From the NCBI GenBank assembly GCA_044235645.1, contig JBIIHQ010000005.1:1-64000 (forward strand): a stretch of DNA of 64,000 nt. The letters run 5' to 3'. Both the position numbers and the translations under genes were made by a program. Shown here one piece after another: positions 60,748-64,000 of the stretch. This DNA comes from OMIW01 sp044235645 (lineage in GTDB: Bacteria > Bdellovibrionota_C > UBA2361 > OMIW01). The notes under the pieces were generated by a model. The model did no database searches. It saw only the letters and a program-made list of their open reading frames with translations, and was not told where the DNA came from. Position 1 is the first letter of the stretch. The number at the start of each line of letters is the position of its first letter.

Positions 60748-62079
60748 TTATTTCTCCCTTTGCCCGCTGACGAGAGGCGCTGGCGATTCTCCAAAAAATT
60801 CACCATGTTGAGAGATGTCGAGCCCGTCGTGTTCCTCCTCCGGGGAAACCCGGAGCGTTATGAGCTGGTCGGTAATCCAGTAGAGGGCGAGGGAGCCGAC
60901 GAAAGCGAAGCTGCCGACGATCACTAGGCAAAGAAAGTGAATTCCAAGGGTGGTGAACTCTCCGTAGATTAATCCGACATCCTCGGCAAATACGGCTGTC
61001 AGAAGCATTCCGACCATACCGCCGACACCGTGGCAGGGAAAAACGTCGAGGGTATCGTCAAGAGGTGCTCGGCTGAACCACCGAACACAGAGATTGCTGA
61101 GAAGGCTTGCGGCAACCCCGATAAAGATGCTCGCTCCGACTGAGACAAATGCAGCGGCGGGCGTTATCGCTACTAGCCCAACGACAGCTCCCATGCACGC
61201 CCCGAGGGCTGAGGGCTTCTGACCCCGAGCAGCATCAAAGAACATCCAGGTTAGCATCGCTGCAGCAGATGCAGTTGTCGTTGTGAGAAACGCAAAGCAT
61301 GCGGTGTAATTCGCCGCGAGGGCCGAACCTGCGTTAAAGCCAAACCAACCAAACCACAACATTCCTGTTCCGATGAGAACAAAGGGGATATTAGCTGGCG
61401 CATGTGCTCGCCCATCTTTCAGGGACTCTCGCTGTTCCATGTACCAAGCGCCGGCGAGAGCGGCAAAGCCTGCGACGGTGTGCACCACGGTGCCACCTGC
61501 AAAGTCAATCACTCCCCATTTTCTGAGAAATCCCTCTGGATGCCACGCCCAATGGGCAACGGGCGCGTAAATGAAAACTGAGAAAAGGGTGATGAAGAGG
61601 AGGTAGCCCGAAAAGCGGACCCTCTCTGCAAAAGAGCCCGTGATGAGGGCTGGAGTGACCACGGCGAACTTCATCTGGAATAGGGCATAGAGGAGAAATG
61701 GAATGGTTTCAGCAAAATCTGGGTTGGGTGATCCTCCGACATTTGAAAAGAGGAAATAGCTGCGGGGATCGCCGATAAGGCCACCGAACGAGTCACCAAA
61801 CGCTAAACTGAATCCGACGACCACCCACACAAGGGTAACCACGCCCAAACAGATAAAGCTTTGGAGCATCGTTGAGATCACGTTCTTGGTGCTCGTCATA
61901 CCGGCGTAGAACAGTGAAAGGCCAGGAGTCATCAAAAGGACGAGCCCCGTGGCGGTTAGCATCCAGGCGGTATCCCCAGCGCTCAGATTTTCAACATCGA
62001 CCCATGGGCGATCAGCGGGGAGAAACGCGGCGCAACTCAGCACGATGAGAATGATGAGGGAGTTTACCCAAGGGGTCAT
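60748..62079 (-). CDS. amt: Ammonium transporter Amt
   Basis: The ~443-residue channel starts at ATG 62079 (an upstream in-frame start at 62160 adds 27 residues). It has a cleavable signal (SLIILIVLSCAAFLPADR), then eleven membrane helices. The family signatures are present: DTAWMLTATGLVLLMTPGLS, DFAGGTVVHTVAGFAALAGA, and the pore histidines in VVHTVAG and DVFPCHGVGG. It conducts ammonium or ammonia into the cell. No glnK lies beside it in the window. Nothing recognisable as an NtrC site is seen in the 315-bp gap upstream. Confidence 0.94.
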   Translation of the reverse strand: MTPWVNSLIILIVLSCAAFLPADRPWVDVENLSAGDTAWMLTATGLVLLMTPGLSLFYAGMTSTKNVISTMLQSFICLGVVTLVWVVVGFSLAFGDSFGGLIGDPRSYFLFSNVGGSPNPDFAETIPFLLYALFQMKFAVVTPALITGSFAERVRFSGYLLFITLFSVFIYAPVAHWAWHPEGFLRKWGVIDFAGGTVVHTVAGFAALAGAWYMEQRESLKDGRAHAPANIPFVLIGTGMLWFGWFGFNAGSALAANYTACFAFLTTTTASAAAMLTWMFFDAARGQKPSALGACMGAVVGLVAITPAAAFVSVGASIFIGVAASLLSNLCVRWFSRAPLDDTLDVFPCHGVGGMVGMLLTAVFAEDVGLIYGEFTTLGIHFLCLVIVGSFAFVGSLALYWITDQLITLRVSPEEEHDGLDISQHGEFFGESPAPLVSGQREK

Positions 62080-62323
62080 GGCACGGGATTCCGGGATAAG
62101 AAGCACATCTTGGCGATTAGTCGTTGGGCGATCAGCTTTAAGGCTTATTGACCGCCTCACAATAGTTATATGCTGTTTAACCTGATAGCGGAGCCCTGAA
62201 TTTCACGCAATCGTGAAGTGAGACTGATGGAGCAGTTCTTCGGGATAGGGGGAGAATAGGAGAGGGGATTGCCGCAAAGGCCCTCCTAAACGGATAAAGC
62301 AAGGACTCCGTTGTGTGAAGGGC

Positions 62324-62354
62324 CCATCGAGAAGGGGATTTCCCGATGGTTTTT
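62324..62354 (+). terminator. Orphan plus-strand terminator in the amt-glyA gap
   Basis: CCATCGaGAA pairs with TTCcCGATGG (one mismatch) over a six-base loop, followed by TTTTT on the plus strand only. Both neighbouring genes are on the minus strand, so a short plus-strand transcript may end here. The rest of the 62080-62394 gap has a TTTCACG/CGTGAA-type palindrome near 62201-62217 and no gene. Confidence 0.6.
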
Positions 62355-62394
62355 GCAAAAAGAGCGCTCTGACGTTCCGAAATCGGAACCCCGC

Positions 62395-63888
62395 TCAAGC
62401 TGGTAGTTCAGGATACAAAGGGAAGCCCTCCAACAGAGCAGTCACCCGTTGCCGGCTCGACTCTTTCACTTGCTCGGAAACCTCCGCCTTGCCCTTGCTG
62501 ATCTGCCCTGCGTTCTTTCCTGAATCTATCGTGCCGGGGGTTGTGGCGGCGAGAGCGTCGGTGATGATTGCGGCGACCTCCTTCATCTCTGTGGTTCCAA
62601 GGCCGCGAGTAGTGAGAGCGGGGGTGCCGAGTCTCAGTCCACTTGTAAACCACGCACCGTTTGGATCGAATGGAATGGTGTTTCGATTGAGAGTTACCGA
62701 GCATTCGCGGAGCGCAATCTCTCCCTGACGTCCGGTTAGTCCGAACCGTTCGGCGATATTGAGGAGAATGAGGTGGTTGTCGGTGCCACCCGAGATGACG
62801 GGGACACCAAACGACGCGAATGCTTCGCCGAGCGCCTGCGCATTGTTCACTATCTGACGCGCGTATTCCTGAAAGCTCGGCTGGAGTGCTTCATGAAATG
62901 CGACGGCCTTAGCAGCCATGATATGCGAGAGGGGGCCACCAAGGACGTGGGGGCATCCTTTGTTCACGTAGTCGGCAAACTCTTTCTTGCAGAGAACAAT
63001 ACCGCCACGAGGACCACGGAGCGTTTTATGGGTCGTTGACGTGACAATGTGAGCGTGAGCGACGGGGTCATAGTCACCCGTAAATACTTTGCCCGCGACA
63101 AGCCCCGCAAAATGAGCCATGTCGACCATGAATACGGCCCCGACTTCATCTGCGATCTCACGCATCGTAGCGAAGTTAATCTTCCGGGGATACGCGCTGT
63201 AGCCCGCAAGAAGGATCAGAGGCTTGACGGCACGAACCTGTTCACGAAGGGTATCGAGATTGAGAAGGTTGGTGCCTCGCTCGACCTGATACGGGTGCAC
63301 CTCAAACATGATGCTGGAATAATTACGCCGATACCCATGAGTGAGGTGGCCACCGGATCGGAGATCAAACGCCATGATCCGCTGCGACATCATCTCGGCG
63401 CGAAGGGCGTTCCAGGTCTCGGCGTCGAGGTCTTCTGGGTTTGGGTTACCCCGAAGGCTTAAGAATTTCTCCTGAACCCGAGCTGCGAGGATCGCGGTAA
63501 AAGCGACCATGTTGGCATCCGCGCCAGAGTGGGGTTGGACGTACGCATGTTCAGCACCGAAGAGTGAGCAGGCCAACGCGCATGCCGATGCCTCGATGGT
63601 GTCAACGTTATCACACCCTGCGTAAAAGCGGTGATACGGATACCCTTCGGCGTATTTGTCGGTGAGGAGGTTCGCCGCGGCAGCCTGAACGGCAAGCGAT
63701 GAGTAGTTTTCTGAAGCAATCAGTTTGAGGCTTGAGCGTTGGCTCGCAAGTTCAGCAACGATAGCGCCGACGATCTCGGGGGCTTTTTCTCCGATAAGTT
63801 CGAGAGAGGCGAGGAATTGGACGGTGCCCGGATGTACCGATTCGATTGGGGTCGCGCGGAGGTAGGTGTGGAGGGGGGATGAGCTCAT
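62395..63888 (-). CDS. glyA: Serine hydroxymethyltransferase, long form
   Basis: The 497-residue PLP enzyme interconverts serine and glycine with tetrahydrofolate, the main source of one-carbon units. The PLP lysine is K288 in VTSTTHKTLRGPRGG; other family features are LIASENYSS, QPHSGADAN, SGGHLTHG and GGTDNHLILL. It is about 70 residues longer than common bacterial GlyA (~420), with insertions around 140-160 and a C-terminal tail ending in FPLYPELPA, very like the Chlamydia GlyA I recall. AAAGGAG precedes ATG 63888. The first 112 bp of the adjacent window edge hold a weak promoter-like TATACT and no gene. Confidence 0.96.
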   Translation of the reverse strand: MSSSPLHTYLRATPIESVHPGTVQFLASLELIGEKAPEIVGAIVAELASQRSSLKLIASENYSSLAVQAAAANLLTDKYAEGYPYHRFYAGCDNVDTIEASACALACSLFGAEHAYVQPHSGADANMVAFTAILAARVQEKFLSLRGNPNPEDLDAETWNALRAEMMSQRIMAFDLRSGGHLTHGYRRNYSSIMFEVHPYQVERGTNLLNLDTLREQVRAVKPLILLAGYSAYPRKINFATMREIADEVGAVFMVDMAHFAGLVAGKVFTGDYDPVAHAHIVTSTTHKTLRGPRGGIVLCKKEFADYVNKGCPHVLGGPLSHIMAAKAVAFHEALQPSFQEYARQIVNNAQALGEAFASFGVPVISGGTDNHLILLNIAERFGLTGRQGEIALRECSVTLNRNTIPFDPNGAWFTSGLRLGTPALTTRGLGTTEMKEVAAIITDALAATTPGTIDSGKNAGQISKGKAEVSEQVKESSRQRVTALLEGFPLYPELPA

Positions 63889-64000
63889 GGCTGCTCCTTT
63901 GAGAGGTGAAAGACCCTCGAAAACCTAGCAAGAAAAGGGGTAAAAGTATACACCACGGATCGATACTCGATGTCACATGAGGAGGGCATCGTCACCCGTG

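Noticed and set aside
62201..62217. TTTCACG/CGTGAA palindrome upstream of amt as an NtrC site
   Set aside because: It does not match the GCAC-type NtrC consensus, and no sigma-54 promoter was seen before amt.
1..64000. tRNA, rRNA, CRISPR or insertion-sequence features
   Set aside because: Gaps between genes were read for T-loop-like GTTCGA contexts, regular spaced repeats and transposase motifs; none was convincing.

Overview
The window is a gene-dense stretch of chromosome (moderate GC, roughly 50-55% by eye) from a flagellated bacterium with a Gram-negative type of envelope. It has lipoproteins, an O-antigen-type ABC exporter, a sigma-54 promoter in front of flagellar genes, and menaquinone genes (menB, menE). 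Serine hydroxymethyltransferase is the long (~497 residue) form I associate with Chlamydia-like sequences. I cannot fix the phylum; a deep-branching, delta-proteobacteria-like lineage would fit. I saw no rRNA, tRNA, CRISPR array, insertion sequence or phage.

Layout. 1-9.3 kb: housekeeping and stress genes: a secreted MsrB-MsrA fusion, MgtE, an RMD1/DUF155 protein, a minus-strand envelope operon (membrane protein, lipoprotein, M48 protease lipoprotein), YjbQ, an unknown protein with an HExxH motif, and a hypoxanthine-type phosphoribosyltransferase. 9.5-17.9 kb: a polysaccharide cluster (Wzt, Wzm, two GT4 transferases, a GT39-like membrane transferase carrying a discoidin-like domain, a flippase-like protein), ending in a decayed area with a partial duplicate of the flippase 3' end. 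18.4-24 kb: an accessory envelope region with two small secreted proteins, each with its own strong terminator, an L,D-transpeptidase, and a ~1000-residue protein of unknown function with an internal duplication.

24-44 kb: a GH13 hydrolase, ClpB, a frameshifted nucleotidyltransferase-like remnant, a membrane/peroxiredoxin-like fusion, a 1457-residue CheB-CheR-PAS-kinase-receiver hybrid, menB-menE, a UbiB/ABC1 kinase coupled to a TetR/COQ9-like protein, YceI, a GT2-TPR protein and a fatty acid desaturase. 44-48.5 kb: a sulfur/redox operon (hypothetical, rhodanese, CoA-disulfide reductase-rhodanese) and an orphan gene.

48.7-55.2 kb: a flagellar operon flgB-flgC-fliE-fliF-fliH-fliI-fliJ-motE behind a near-consensus sigma-54 promoter. 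fliG is missing from its usual place between fliF and fliH. 55.2-64 kb: a GT4 transferase, a poorly coding 1-kb region with a 19-bp-stem inverted repeat, YraN, RNase HII coupled to a CorC/HlyC-type CBS protein, an Amt ammonium transporter and GlyA. An orphan plus-strand terminator lies between amt and glyA, which are both minus-strand.

The best candidates for something undescribed are the 18.4-24 kb envelope region, the HExxH protein at 7.8 kb, the membrane transferase-discoidin fusion, and the orphan terminator near 62.3 kb.
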